From Rhodobacterales bacterium (GTDB lineage Bacteria > Pseudomonadota > Alphaproteobacteria > Rhodobacterales > Rhodobacteraceae): 64,000 bases of DNA. The position numbers and the translations under genes were made by a program. The notes below the pieces were generated by a model that had not been told where the DNA came from, did not search any database, and was given only the letters and a program-made list of their open reading frames with translations. The stretch covers positions 62,001 through 126,000 of the forward strand of contig QKJR01000079.1 in NCBI GenBank assembly GCA_003249215.1, in the 5' to 3' direction. Within the stretch, counting starts at the first letter, position 1; the number at the start of each line of letters is the position of its first letter. Shown here piece after piece: positions 37,620 through 50,303 of the stretch.

Positions 37620-37713
37620 GTGAGGGTTTCTATAGCGAAGGGGGGGCGGCGCTGCAACGGGCAAAATCGTGGCGTCGGGCGGCGGCGGGCCGGGGCTGGG
37701 TGGCGGCGGGGCG

Positions 37714-38832
37714 TCAGGACAGGATCTTGCGGAACCGCGCGAGCACGAGGGCCAGTGCCGCGAGCGACATCGCACTGATCGCGGCGATCTCGTTCAGCAC
37801 GAGCCCGATCCCCGCCCCGCGATAGAGCACGGCCTGCGCGAAGGCCACGAAATGCGGCGCCGGGCTGATCGTGCGCATCAGCCATTGCAGCCAGACGGGC
37901 ATCGATTCGAGCGGTGTCATGCCGCCAGAGAGCAGGAACATGATCACGATGACCGGGATCACCAGCAGCCCGAACTGCCCCATGTTATGGGTGAAGCTCG
38001 CCAGCATCAGCCCGATCGAGGCCGCCGCCACCACATAGAGCGCCGCGCCGAAAACATAGAGCCCGAGCGAGCCCGCGATCGGCACGCCCATCACCCCCTC
38101 GACCATGATCACGAGGCTTGCGACCGAGGCGGCGAGGATCACCATCCCGTTCGCGAGCACCTTCGAGAGCACGATCTCATGCGGGCGCACCGGCATCACC
38201 AGCACATGTTCGATCGTGCCGCGCTCGCGTTCGCGGATCAGCGAGGCCCCGGCGAGGATCAGCATGAGCACGGTGACGTTGTTCATGAGCTGCATCACCG
38301 AGGTGAACCATTGCGCGGTCAGGTTCGGGTTGAAGCGGTTGCGAAAGACGATGTTCACGAGGTCCGAGCTCTCGCTGCCCGGGCTCAGGTAATCGGCGGC
38401 CTCGCGCGCCAGCGTCTGCGACAGGAAACTCGAGCCGTTGCCGGCGAAGGCGACGGCGGTCGCATCGGCCTGAATCATCAGATTGGCACTGCGGCCCGCG
38501 CGCAGGTCGGCCTCGAAGCCGGGCGGGATGTCGAGCACGAGCACATAATCGCCCGCGATCAGCGCCGGGCCCGCCGCATCGGCGGACAGAAGCACCGGCG
38601 CCTCGAAGAGCGGCGGGCGGATCGCGTCGGTCAGGCGCCGTGAGAGCGGGCTGTGATCCTCGTCGACCACGGCGACGGTCAGGTCGCGCACCTCGGTAGA
38701 GCCCGCCTGCGAGACGAGCCAAACCGCGGCGGTGAAGACATAGAGGATGAGCGCGATCATCACCCGGTCGCCGCGGATCGCGCGCAGCTCCTTGAGCGTC
38801 AGCCGGCCGATATTGCGCAAGGATTGCAGCAT
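37714..38832 (-). CDS. ABC-2 type transport permease (YhhJ-like)
   Basis: The 372-residue protein has an N-terminal membrane segment, a large periplasmic region (EDHSPLSRRLTDAIRPPLFEA), then five to six membrane segments with RERERGTIEHVLVMPVRPHEIVLSK, the typical coupling helix of ABC-2 exporters. It ends the three-gene unit with a one-base gap after the RbbA gene. The first 40 residues of the longer reading frame are RbbA shadow. The substrate is unknown. Homologues in E. coli are YhhJ-YhiI-RbbA. Confidence 0.88.
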   Translation of the reverse strand: MLQSLRNIGRLTLKELRAIRGDRVMIALILYVFTAAVWLVSQAGSTEVRDLTVAVVDEDHSPLSRRLTDAIRPPLFEAPVLLSADAAGPALIAGDYVLVLDIPPGFEADLRAGRSANLMIQADATAVAFAGNGSSFLSQTLAREAADYLSPGSESSDLVNIVFRNRFNPNLTAQWFTSVMQLMNNVTVLMLILAGASLIRERERGTIEHVLVMPVRPHEIVLSKVLANGMVILAASVASLVIMVEGVMGVPIAGSLGLYVFGAALYVVAAASIGLMLASFTHNMGQFGLLVIPVIVIMFLLSGGMTPLESMPVWLQWLMRTISPAPHFVAFAQAVLYRGAGIGLVLNEIAAISAMSLAALALVLARFRKILS

Positions 38833-38833
38833 C

Positions 38834-41557
38834 TCAGCGCTCCTGTTTGCGCAGGGCGGTGACCGCGAGCGCGAGATAGAGAAGGCCGAAGAGCGCGAGC
38901 ATGGCGAGCTTGGGCTGAATGTCTCCCAAGCCGAAGCCCTTGAGGAAGACACCTACCGAGATCGGCTGAAACCACGCGCCCGGGAAGCTCAGCCCGATGA
39001 TCCGCCCCGAAGTGTCGAGCACCGAGACCGGTACGATCAGCCCCGAGAAATTGACCGTGGGGATGATCGCGATCACCGCCGTTGCGAAGACTGCCGAGAC
39101 CTGGGTCGCGGTGAAGGAGGAGATGAACTGGCCAAAGCCCGTGGTGGCGATCACGTAGAGAAGGGCTGCGAGCCCGAGCGCGGGCAGGCTGCCGGTCAGG
39201 GGAATGCCGAAGACGCTGAGCCCGAGGGTCGCGAGCACCCAGAACGCGATCCAGGCGATTGCGATATAGGGCAGTTGCTTGCCCACCAGAAATTCGACGC
39301 GCCGGACCGGGGTCGAGCGGAAATTGGCGATCGTGCCGGTTTCCTTTTCGCGCACCACCGAGATCGCCGACATGATCGCCGGGATCAGCATCAGGATCAG
39401 CACGATCACCGAGGGCACCATGGCATGGGCGCTCTTGAAGGCCTGATTGAAGAGATAGCGGGTCTCGATCGTCAGGCTCGTGTCGCTGCTCGTGCCGGTC
39501 TCGGCCGCGATCTGGGTCGAGAAATCGCTCATCAGGCCCAAGGCATAGGCCCGCGCGGTCTCGGCGCGGAAGGGCATCGAGCCGTCGATCCAGAGCGAGA
39601 CCTCGGGCACTTCGGTGCCCCGGTGCAGGGCCGCGCCCATGCCGTCTGGGATCTCGAGCGCGACGGCGAGATCGCCGCGCATCATCCGGTCGTCGAGGGC
39701 TGCGCGATCGGCGAAATCGGCGGTGGCGGCGAATTGCGGGATCGCGGTGAAGGCCTCGGTCAGGCGGCGGCTTTCCGGGGTGCGGTCCTGATCGTTGACC
39801 GCGAAACTGAGCCGGTCGACGTCGAAGGAAATCCCGAAGCCCATCGTCAGCAGCAAGATCACCGGCCCGAGTCCGGCGAAGAAGAGCCGGATCGGATCGC
39901 GGATCAGTTCGAGCGACTCGCGCCAGCAATAGGCCCAGAGCCGGGTGAGCGCCTGCACGAGGGGGCCGGGCGCGCGGGCGCCGCGGGGGGCAGAGGGCAG
40001 GGCGGCGGTTTCGGGCGGCGCGGTCTCGCCCTCGGGCGGGGTTTCGGATTCCAGCGCGGCGATGAAGGCGGCCTCAAGGGTTTCGGCCCCGCGCCGTTCG
40101 GTGATCTCGGCGGGCGTGCCCACATCGAGCACGCGGCCCGCGTGCATCAGCGAGATCCGGTCGCAGCGCTCGGCCTCGTTCATGAAATGGGTCGAGATGA
40201 AGATCGTCACGCCCCGGTCGCGCGAGAGCGAGACGAGCTTGCGCCAGAAGGCATCGCGCGCCAGCGGATCGACGCCCGAGGTGGGTTCGTCGAGAATCAG
40301 GATGCGGGGCTCGTGGATCGTGGCGACGGCGAGTTGCAGGCGCTGGCGGATGCCGAGGGGCAGGCTCTCGGGCATCATCTCGGCGACCTCGCCGAGTTCG
40401 AATTCCGCGAGCACCTCGGCCACGCGCGGCGCCCGGCGCTCGCGCGGCAGCGCATAGAGATCGGCATGGAGCGCGAGGTTCTGGCGCACCGTCAGCTCGG
40501 AATAGAGCGAGAAGCCCTGCGACATGTAACCGATGCGGCGCCGGGCCTCCATGTCGCCGGTGCTGAGTTCCTCGCCGAAGAGTTTCGAGCTGCCCTCGGT
40601 CGGTTCCAGAAGGCCGGTCAACATCTTCATCGTCGTCGACTTGCCGCAGCCGTTCGAGCCGAGGAAGCCGAAGATCTCGCCCTCGGGGATGGTGAAGGCG
40701 ACATGGTCGACCGCGGTGAAGGCGCCGAAGCGCTTGGTCAGCCCCTCGGCCTCGATCGCGGGGGTGGCGCCGGGACGGTCGATCCGCGGGCGCAGGGTAA
40801 CGCCCGCGGCGCTGTCGCCCTCGGGCAGCATCTTGATGAAGGCCTCTTCGAGCGTCGCGGTGCCGGCCTGCGCGCGGATCTCTGCGGGCGCGCCGGTCGC
40901 GATCACCGCGCCGTCGTTCATCGCGGCCAGCCAGTCGAAACGCTCGGCCTCTTCCATATAGGCGGTGGCCACGATCACGCTCATATCGCCGAGATTGTGG
41001 CGGATGCGGTCGATCAGATCCCAGAATTGGCGGCGCGAGAGCGGATCGACGCCGGTCGTCGGCTCGTCGAGGATCAACAGGTCAGGGTCATGGATCAGCG
41101 CCGAGCAAAGGCTGAGCTTTTGCTTCATCCCGCCCGAGAGCTTGCCCGCGGGGCGGTCGGGGAAGGGGGCGAGGCCGGTCGCCTCGAGCAGCATCGCGAT
41201 GCGCTCAGTGCGTTCGGCCGCGCCTTGCCCGAAGAGGCGGCCGAAGAAATCGAGGTTCTCGCGCACCGAAAGCGTTGGGTAGAGATTGCGCCCGAGCCCC
41301 TGCGGCATATAGGCGATGCGCCCGCCGAGGGCGGCACGGATGCGCGCGGGGCGGATGTCCTGACCGAGCACCTCGACCCGGCCGGTCTGGATCTGGCGCA
41401 CCCCCGAGACGAGCCCGAGCAGCGTCGATTTGCCAACCCCGTCGGGGCCGATCAGGCCGACCATCTTGCCCGCCGGAATGTCGAGCGTGACATCGCCAAG
41501 CGCCACGGTCTTGCCGTAGCGATGGCTGACGCCTTCGAGCCGGGCTGCGACGTCCAT
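38834..41557 (-). CDS. rbbA: Double-ATPase/permease fusion, RbbA family
   Basis: The 907-residue protein has two ABC nucleotide-binding domains: Walker A GPDGVGKST and GSNGCGKST, signatures LSGGMKQKL and LPLGIRQRL (the second is degenerate), and Walker B LLILDEPTTG and ILILDEPTSG. A C-terminal ABC-2 membrane domain of about 360 residues follows. E. coli RbbA has this build and was described as a ribosome-associated ATPase; export with YhiI and YhhJ is the other suggested role. It lies four bases after the HlyD gene and one base before the YhhJ-like gene. Confidence 0.9.
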   Translation of the reverse strand: MDVAARLEGVSHRYGKTVALGDVTLDIPAGKMVGLIGPDGVGKSTLLGLVSGVRQIQTGRVEVLGQDIRPARIRAALGGRIAYMPQGLGRNLYPTLSVRENLDFFGRLFGQGAAERTERIAMLLEATGLAPFPDRPAGKLSGGMKQKLSLCSALIHDPDLLILDEPTTGVDPLSRRQFWDLIDRIRHNLGDMSVIVATAYMEEAERFDWLAAMNDGAVIATGAPAEIRAQAGTATLEEAFIKMLPEGDSAAGVTLRPRIDRPGATPAIEAEGLTKRFGAFTAVDHVAFTIPEGEIFGFLGSNGCGKSTTMKMLTGLLEPTEGSSKLFGEELSTGDMEARRRIGYMSQGFSLYSELTVRQNLALHADLYALPRERRAPRVAEVLAEFELGEVAEMMPESLPLGIRQRLQLAVATIHEPRILILDEPTSGVDPLARDAFWRKLVSLSRDRGVTIFISTHFMNEAERCDRISLMHAGRVLDVGTPAEITERRGAETLEAAFIAALESETPPEGETAPPETAALPSAPRGARAPGPLVQALTRLWAYCWRESLELIRDPIRLFFAGLGPVILLLTMGFGISFDVDRLSFAVNDQDRTPESRRLTEAFTAIPQFAATADFADRAALDDRMMRGDLAVALEIPDGMGAALHRGTEVPEVSLWIDGSMPFRAETARAYALGLMSDFSTQIAAETGTSSDTSLTIETRYLFNQAFKSAHAMVPSVIVLILMLIPAIMSAISVVREKETGTIANFRSTPVRRVEFLVGKQLPYIAIAWIAFWVLATLGLSVFGIPLTGSLPALGLAALLYVIATTGFGQFISSFTATQVSAVFATAVIAIIPTVNFSGLIVPVSVLDTSGRIIGLSFPGAWFQPISVGVFLKGFGLGDIQPKLAMLALFGLLYLALAVTALRKQER

Positions 41558-41561
41558 GGCC

Positions 41562-42593
41562 TTACCCGGGCAGTTTGACGGTCAGATGGGCGGGCCAGTC
41601 GGTATCGGGGCGCGCCCGCACGAAGCCGATGCCGCGCACGCCGGATTTGATCTGGGCCTCGAATTGCTTGAGCAGTTCGCGCGGGATCGAGAGCTTGACG
41701 CGGAACACCAGATCCTCGCGGCTGTCCTGGGTTTCGACCGATTTCGGGGTGAATTGCGACTGCGGCGAGATGAAGGTGATCCGCGCGGGCACCACGTAAT
41801 CGGGCACCGGATCGAGGATCAGGCGGGCCTCGTCGCCCACGGTGAGCGTGCCGACCGCCGTCGCGGGCAGGTAGATGTTCATGTAGACATCGCCCAGATC
41901 GAGCATCGTCACGATCGGCGCGCCGGCGGCCACCACTTCGCCCGGCTCGTGCAGCCGGTAGAGGACGCGGCCGCGGATCGGGGCGGCGATGCTCAGATCA
42001 TCGAGCGCGAGCTGCACCTGTTCCTGATCGGCCTCGGCGGCGGCGATCGCGGCTTCGGCATCGCTGATCTGGGCCTTTGCCATCGCGACCGTGGCCTTGG
42101 CCGAGGCCAGCGCATTGGTGGCATCATCAAGGCTCGATTGCGCGGCGGTGCCGCTGTCGCGCAGCTTGAGCGCGCGGTCGTAATTCGTCTGCGCCACGCC
42201 GAGCGCGCTCTCGGCCTGCATCAGCGTCGCCTCGGCCACCGCCTGGGCTGCGCGGGCGCGCAGCACGGCGGCCTTGGCGCCGTTCAGCTTGGCGCGGGCA
42301 TCGGCGGCGTCGATCTGCGCCACCGGGTCACCGGGCGCCAGCAGGTCGCCCTCCTGCGCGGTCACGCTCTCGATGCGGCCGGCGTATTTCGTCGCCACAT
42401 CGACGCTCTGGGCCTCGATCCGGCCGTTCGAGCTGAAGATCCCGTCCTCGCCGCGGGACTGGCCGAATTTGGCCAGAAGCGCCTCGAACCGGCTCTCGGC
42501 CTGGGCCTGAACCGGCGCGGCCAGAGCGCCGAGGCCAAGCGCGAGCGCGGTGAGCGCGAGAAGCGGGAGCGAACGGGGGGAGAGGCCGGTCAT
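41562..42593 (-). CDS. HlyD/RND-type periplasmic adaptor (YhiI-like)
   Basis: The 343-residue protein has a signal peptide (LALTALALGLGALAAPVQAQA), a lipoyl-like half-motif (GRIESVTAQEGDLLAPGDPVAQID), a helical hairpin rich in Ala near residues 95-195, and a second lipoyl half (IAAPIRGRVLYRLHEPGEVVAAG). Such adaptors link the inner-membrane transporter to an outer-membrane exit duct. It is the first gene of the HlyD-RbbA-YhhJ unit and is oriented away from the oxyR gene side by a 126-base gap without another gene. Confidence 0.9.
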   Translation of the reverse strand: MTGLSPRSLPLLALTALALGLGALAAPVQAQAESRFEALLAKFGQSRGEDGIFSSNGRIEAQSVDVATKYAGRIESVTAQEGDLLAPGDPVAQIDAADARAKLNGAKAAVLRARAAQAVAEATLMQAESALGVAQTNYDRALKLRDSGTAAQSSLDDATNALASAKATVAMAKAQISDAEAAIAAAEADQEQVQLALDDLSIAAPIRGRVLYRLHEPGEVVAAGAPIVTMLDLGDVYMNIYLPATAVGTLTVGDEARLILDPVPDYVVPARITFISPQSQFTPKSVETQDSREDLVFRVKLSIPRELLKQFEAQIKSGVRGIGFVRARPDTDWPAHLTVKLPG

Positions 42594-42635
42594 GAGTTCC
42601 TCTTGCAGCTTGGGGGTGCAACGCGGGCAGGATAG

Positions 42636-45986
<3,351 letters not shown>

Positions 45987-46045
45987 CGCGCGGCGCGGTT
46001 GGTCGATCCGGGCCCCCATCCCCCAGAGTGGCCCGGATCCCCTTG

Positions 46046-46083
46046 CCCCCGGCACCCATGTGCCGGGGGTATTTCTCATTTTT
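46046..46083 (+). terminator. Terminator of katG
   Basis: CCCCCGGCAC and GTGCCGGGGG pair around CCAT and are followed by TATTTCTCATTTTTC. The tail resembles the CCCGGGATATTT hairpin family at 19951-20095 and 60771-60815. Confidence 0.82.
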
Positions 46084-46191
46084 CCGGGCCGCAGCGGCGG
46101 AGCGATGCATGTGGCGCGTGTAACAAAAATGCAGGCTGACGGAGCCCGCGCCGCGGCTATGATAGTTCCGGGGGATCGCGCAGGGGGCGGG

Positions 46192-47556
46192 ATGAACTAC
46201 CGCAAGGAGATCGAGCGGCTCTATGCGCTCGAATACGGTCGGCGCGGCGAAGTCGCGCTGCGTCAGATCACGCTCTGGGCGGGGGCGACGATCCTTTACG
46301 AATATACCGGCTGGGCTGCGGCCTTCTGGTGGGTGGGCGGGATCGCGCTCGGCCATTTGATCTATTTCGCGACGCTGCGGGTCTTGCTCAAGCGCGGCGG
46401 GCGGCGCGGCTTCGTGCTGGCCGGGGTGATCTTTCTCGGGCTTGCGGCGGCCTTCATGTGGATGCCCGCGATCCTGCTCGCGCAATCCGACAAGGCGCTG
46501 ATGATCAGCGGGGCCGCGCTCTTTGGCGTCGGGCTTGTCTATCTGATCTACCGCGCCGATACCGCGCTCGCGCTCGTGCAGGGCGAGATCGCGGTGGTGG
46601 TGGCAATGATCTGTCTGACGCTGTCGCAGATGATCGGTCAGGTTCACGATCCGTTGGCGCGTGGCGGCACGCTCTTCGCGGTGGCGGCGCTCTCTCTTTA
46701 TTTCGCGGGCACGCTGTTCAAGGCGCGGCGCGCGCGCCTCGAGTTCGAGGCGGCGGCGGCGCGCTCGGTTCAGGCGCAGAAGATGGAGGCGATCGGCCAG
46801 CTCGCGGGAGGGGTCGCGCATGATTTCAACAACATCCTGACCGCGGTGATCGGCAATCTCGAACTTTACGAGGCGGTCCCCGATCCGGCCGAGCGGGACC
46901 GCTTCGTGGCGGAGTCGCGCGCAGCGGCGGAACGCGCGGCGCGCCTCGTGCAGCAATTGCTCGCCTATTCGCGCAAGAGCACGATGAGCATTGCCGTGCA
47001 TCAGACGGCGGCGCTGATCGACGAGGTGCGGATGCTGACCCGGCGCCTGATCCCGACCTCGATCGAGGTCACGATCGCGGCCGACGACCCGTTGCCGATC
47101 GCAGTGGATCAGGCGCAGTTCATGACCGCGCTCGTCAATCTGGTGGTCAATGCGCGCGATGCGATGCCCGCGGGCGGGCGGATCGAGATCACCGCGCAGG
47201 AGGTCGTGCTCGATCTGCCGCTGGTGCAGCCCGACGGCTATCAGATCGCGCCGGGCCGTTATGTGCGCATCGAACTGGCCGATACCGGCACCGGCATCGC
47301 GCCCGAGATCCTGCGCCGCGTGACCGAGCCGTTCTTCACAACGAAGCCGGTGGGGCAGGGCTCGGGGCTCGGGCTGTCGATGGTCGAGGGCTTCGCGCGG
47401 CAGTCGCACGGCGCGCTTGCACTGAGTTCGGGCGGGCAGGGCACGCGGGCGGTGATCTATCTGCCGCTGGTCACCGATCCCGGCGCGGCGGCGGTCCAGA
47501 GCGCTGCCGATCCCGCGGTGACGCCGAGCGCGCTGCGCGGCCTGACGACGCTCTGA
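46192..47556 (+). CDS. Membrane sensor histidine kinase
   Basis: The 454-residue protein has about five to six membrane segments in residues 20-175, then a dimerisation/phosphoacceptor motif GGVAHDFNNILTAVIGNLE with His210 and an ATP-binding domain with N box (NLVVNARDAMPAGG), G1 (IELADTGTGIAPE) and G2 (GSGLGLSMVEGF). It is of the HWE/HisKA-4 like group that lacks a PAS domain. No response regulator gene is next to it, so its partner is unknown. The ATG at 46192 follows GGGGGCGG. It stands just before the octaheme cytochrome gene, a possible target. Confidence 0.88.
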   Translation: MNYRKEIERLYALEYGRRGEVALRQITLWAGATILYEYTGWAAAFWWVGGIALGHLIYFATLRVLLKRGGRRGFVLAGVIFLGLAAAFMWMPAILLAQSDKALMISGAALFGVGLVYLIYRADTALALVQGEIAVVVAMICLTLSQMIGQVHDPLARGGTLFAVAALSLYFAGTLFKARRARLEFEAAAARSVQAQKMEAIGQLAGGVAHDFNNILTAVIGNLELYEAVPDPAERDRFVAESRAAAERAARLVQQLLAYSRKSTMSIAVHQTAALIDEVRMLTRRLIPTSIEVTIAADDPLPIAVDQAQFMTALVNLVVNARDAMPAGGRIEITAQEVVLDLPLVQPDGYQIAPGRYVRIELADTGTGIAPEILRRVTEPFFTTKPVGQGSGLGLSMVEGFARQSHGALALSSGGQGTRAVIYLPLVTDPGAAAVQSAADPAVTPSALRGLTTL

Positions 47557-47640
47557 CCCGCTCTGCGGGACCAACTGCCGCTTGACGGTGCGACCTGATG
47601 CCTCGGTGGGCGCGGGACATTGTCGCATGGTCAGCTTGTT

Positions 47641-47662
47641 CACATTCTCGTAAGTGAATGTG
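47641..47662. promoter_or_regulatory. CACATTC/GAATGTG palindrome upstream of the octaheme cytochrome gene
   Basis: CACATTC at 47641-47647 and GAATGTG at 47656-47662 are exact inverted repeats separated by eight bases. The centre lies 52 bases before the cytochrome start. This could be a binding site for a dimeric regulator. No known regulator motif is recognised. Confidence 0.35.
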
Positions 47663-47703
47663 AGGGAAGAGGATCCAGCCTAAAGCCAGATTTCGGAGAG
47701 CCG

Positions 47704-49446
47704 ATGAAACACACAGTCCTGTGGAGGAGCGCGATTTTCGTGGCGGGCTGCGCCGTGGCGGGGGCCGTGCAGGCGCAAGATGCGCCCGTGGCCACCGATG
47801 CCACGCCGGCGCCGCCCGTCGCCCAGTCGACGCCCCTGCAATCCACACCTGCCCCGACAATGCCAGTCAATCGCGCGCCTGCGCGGATGTCGGACCCGGT
47901 CATGGAACTGACCGCCGACCATTCCAAATTCGCGATCCTGAAGGGGCCCTTCGCGTCGGGCCCCGAGGTCACCGCGGCCTGCCTGTCGTGCCATACCGAG
48001 GCCGGCAATCAGGTCATGCATTCGGTCCACTGGACCTGGGATTACGAGAATCCGGCGACCGGTCAGCGGCTCGGCAAGGCGCATGAGCTCAATGCCTTTT
48101 GCGGCAACGTTGCCTCGAACGAGGTGCGCTGCACCTCGTGTCACGTGGGCTATGGCTGGGACGATGTGCGCCACCCGGCGCCCGAGGATCCGACCCGGGT
48201 CGATTGCCTCGTCTGCCATGACACCTCGGGGCAATATGCCAAGCAGGACAACCTCGCGGGCAACCCGCCGCTCGATCCGGTCAAGGAAGGCTCGAAGACG
48301 ATTACCGGGGCCAAGGCCACGGCCGTCGATCTGGTGAAGGCCGCGATGTCGGTCGGCGAGCCCTCGCGCGAGAATTGCGGCAACTGCCACTTCTACGGTG
48401 GCGGCGGCGACAACGTGAAACATGGCGATCTGAGCTCGGCTCTGTTCGATCCGCCGCGGTCCGTCGATGTCCACATGTCGAAGGATGGCGCGAATTTCAC
48501 CTGCGAGGCCTGTCACGTCAGCGACAAGCACGTTCTCGCCGGCTCGCGCTACAATACCGACGTGGCCGAGGCCCATGCCGAGATGATGAAGCCCGGCGCC
48601 GATCGCACCACGGCCAATTGCACCTCGTGCCATACGGATGAACCGCACAAGGGGCCCAATCCGCTGATCGCGATGAAGCTCAACGATCATACCGATCGGG
48701 TGGCCTGCCAGAGCTGTCACATCCCGGAATTCGCGCGCGGCGGCGTGGCGACCAAGACCTATTGGGACTGGTCGACGGCGGGCAAGACCAAGGACGGCAA
48801 GGCCTATTCCGAAGAGGAATTCGTGCAGTCCGACGGCAAGCATCTGCACACCTATCTGACGATCAAGGGCGATTTCAAATGGGGCGAGAATGTCGTGCCC
48901 TATTACGCCTGGTCGAACGGGGTGATGACCTACACGCTGCCCGAAGAGGTGATCGACCCGACCGAAGTCGTCGAGATCAACAAGATCGGCGGCGAACCGG
49001 GGGCGCCCGACGCGCGGATCTTCCCGTTCAAGCAGATGGTGGGCAAGCAGGCCTATGATCAGGAGCGCAACGTGCTCCTTTACAACCACGTCTATGGTCC
49101 GGGCGACGGATCGGCGCTCTGGTCCTATTACGACTGGGAGAAATCGCTCAAGGCGGGGATGGACTATGTGGGCCTGCCTTATTCGGGCAAGTTCGGCTTC
49201 GTCGACACGCACATGTACTGGCCGATCACCCATATGGTCGCGCCCAAGGAGGATGCGCTGCGCTGCGAGAGCTGCCACGCGCAGGACGGCCGTCTGGCCA
49301 ATGTCGCGGGCATCTACATGCCCGGCGCCGGGATCGGGATCGGTGGCAAGCTCGGGCTCGTCGTCTTCCTGATGGCGGCGATGGGGGTTGCTGGCCACGG
49401 GCTGTTGCGGCTCGTCGGTGGCAAGAAAGGGGGCCGGCATGGCTGA
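47704..49446 (+). CDS. Octaheme c-type cytochrome, tetrathionate reductase (OTR) family
   Basis: The 580-residue periplasmic protein has a signal peptide (WRSAIFVAGCAVAGAVQAQ) and eight CXXCH heme sites: CLSCH, CTSCH, CLVCH, CGNCH, CEACH, CTSCH, CQSCH and CESCH. The order and length match OTR of Shewanella, which reduces tetrathionate and also nitrite or hydroxylamine in vitro. A C-terminal membrane helix (LGLVVFLMAAMGVAGHGLLRLV) anchors it, unlike soluble OTR. It overlaps the cytochrome b gene by eight bases, so electrons probably pass from quinol through that protein. The physiological substrate is not proved. Confidence 0.9.
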   Translation: MKHTVLWRSAIFVAGCAVAGAVQAQDAPVATDATPAPPVAQSTPLQSTPAPTMPVNRAPARMSDPVMELTADHSKFAILKGPFASGPEVTAACLSCHTEAGNQVMHSVHWTWDYENPATGQRLGKAHELNAFCGNVASNEVRCTSCHVGYGWDDVRHPAPEDPTRVDCLVCHDTSGQYAKQDNLAGNPPLDPVKEGSKTITGAKATAVDLVKAAMSVGEPSRENCGNCHFYGGGGDNVKHGDLSSALFDPPRSVDVHMSKDGANFTCEACHVSDKHVLAGSRYNTDVAEAHAEMMKPGADRTTANCTSCHTDEPHKGPNPLIAMKLNDHTDRVACQSCHIPEFARGGVATKTYWDWSTAGKTKDGKAYSEEEFVQSDGKHLHTYLTIKGDFKWGENVVPYYAWSNGVMTYTLPEEVIDPTEVVEINKIGGEPGAPDARIFPFKQMVGKQAYDQERNVLLYNHVYGPGDGSALWSYYDWEKSLKAGMDYVGLPYSGKFGFVDTHMYWPITHMVAPKEDALRCESCHAQDGRLANVAGIYMPGAGIGIGGKLGLVVFLMAAMGVAGHGLLRLVGGKKGGRHG

Positions 49447-50089
49447 GCATTACGTCAAGGTCTACACCCGCTTCAACCGGCTCTGGCACTGGTCGCAGGT
49501 GGTCTCGATCATGCTTTTGTTCTTCACCGGCGCACGGCTTCTGGGCCTGCATCAGCTCATCCCCTTCGGGCTTGCGGTGATGGTGCATACGGTGGTGGCG
49601 CTGGCGCTGCTGCTGCTCTGGGCCTTCGCCACCTTCTGGCTGTTTACCACCGGCGGTTGGCGGCAGTTCATTCCGCGGCTGCAGGGCATGGTGAAGGTCG
49701 CGCGCTATTATGCCTTCGGTGTCTTCAAGGGCGAGGAGCACCCCTATCACAAGACCTATGAGCGCCGGCACAACCCGCTGCAGGCCGCGGCCTATTTCGC
49801 GCTGAAGATGGCGCTCTTTCCGGCAATCTGGATCTCGGGGCTCGCCTATCTGAGCTACGGCTTCTGGGACGGCGCGGATGTTCAGGCGCTCTGGCTCACG
49901 CTGGTGGCCAATATCCATGTGCTCGCGGCCTTCGCGATCGCGGCCTTCGTGGTGATCCACATCTATCTGCTGACGATTGGCCACGGTTTCCGCGAGCATG
50001 TGCAGCCGATGATCACCGGCTATGACAAGGTCGAGCTGACGCCCGAGGCCGAGGCCTATCTTGGGCAGAAGGGTCTTCTCAAGGACTAA
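49439..50089 (+). CDS. Membrane cytochrome b (b561/Ni-Fe hydrogenase type), partner of the octaheme cytochrome
   Basis: The 216-residue protein has four membrane helices with His residues for two hemes: HWSQVVSIMLLFFTG and MVHTVVALALLLLWA near the N-terminus, and VANIHVLAAFAIAAFVVIHIYLL near the C-terminus. The pattern fits diheme cytochromes b that oxidise quinol and pass electrons to a periplasmic c-type enzyme. The ATG at 49439 lies within the end of the octaheme gene (eight-base overlap), so translation is coupled. A terminator follows. Confidence 0.88.
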   Translation: MAEHYVKVYTRFNRLWHWSQVVSIMLLFFTGARLLGLHQLIPFGLAVMVHTVVALALLLLWAFATFWLFTTGGWRQFIPRLQGMVKVARYYAFGVFKGEEHPYHKTYERRHNPLQAAAYFALKMALFPAIWISGLAYLSYGFWDGADVQALWLTLVANIHVLAAFAIAAFVVIHIYLLTIGHGFREHVQPMITGYDKVELTPEAEAYLGQKGLLKD

Positions 50090-50110
50090 CGCCCTAATTT
50101 GTGGCAGATT

Positions 50111-50141
50111 TTGGGCGCCTCACGTCGGGGCGCCCAATTTA
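50111..50141 (+). terminator. Terminator of the octaheme cytochrome/cytochrome b unit
   Basis: TTGGGCGCC and GGCGCCCAA pair around a nine-base loop and are followed by TTTATTTT. Confidence 0.85.
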
Positions 50142-50264
50142 TTTTGGCAGAAATATGGCCGTTTCGCGCGAGTGGCGAAACAATCCCGGTACGGGTCGCC
50201 GGGATTGTTCTTGTTCTTCGACCAATTGGAAAAAGTCACCGTTTACTTGATGCGTGATTCGTGA

Positions 50265-50282
50265 GTTAACGAAGTTGTTAAC
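50265..50282. promoter_or_regulatory. Paired GTTAAC sites upstream of the VPLPA-CTERM gene
   Basis: GTTAAC occurs at 50265-50270 and 50277-50282, centre to centre 12 bases. It looks like a CtrA site (TTAA-N7-TTAAC), but here the spacing is eight bases. It lies about 20 bases before the start codon, so it could be a promoter or repressor site. Confidence 0.35.
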
Positions 50283-50303
50283 GTGTGACGATTGGGGGAT
50301 CTG

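Noticed and set aside
38747-41578. Open frame of 943 codons on the plus strand
   Set aside because: It is antisense to rbbA and shows an Arg/Glu/Gly shadow composition with no motif.
50265-50282. Exact CtrA site
   Set aside because: Spacing between the two TTAA halves is eight bases, not seven, so it is listed only as a possible regulatory site.
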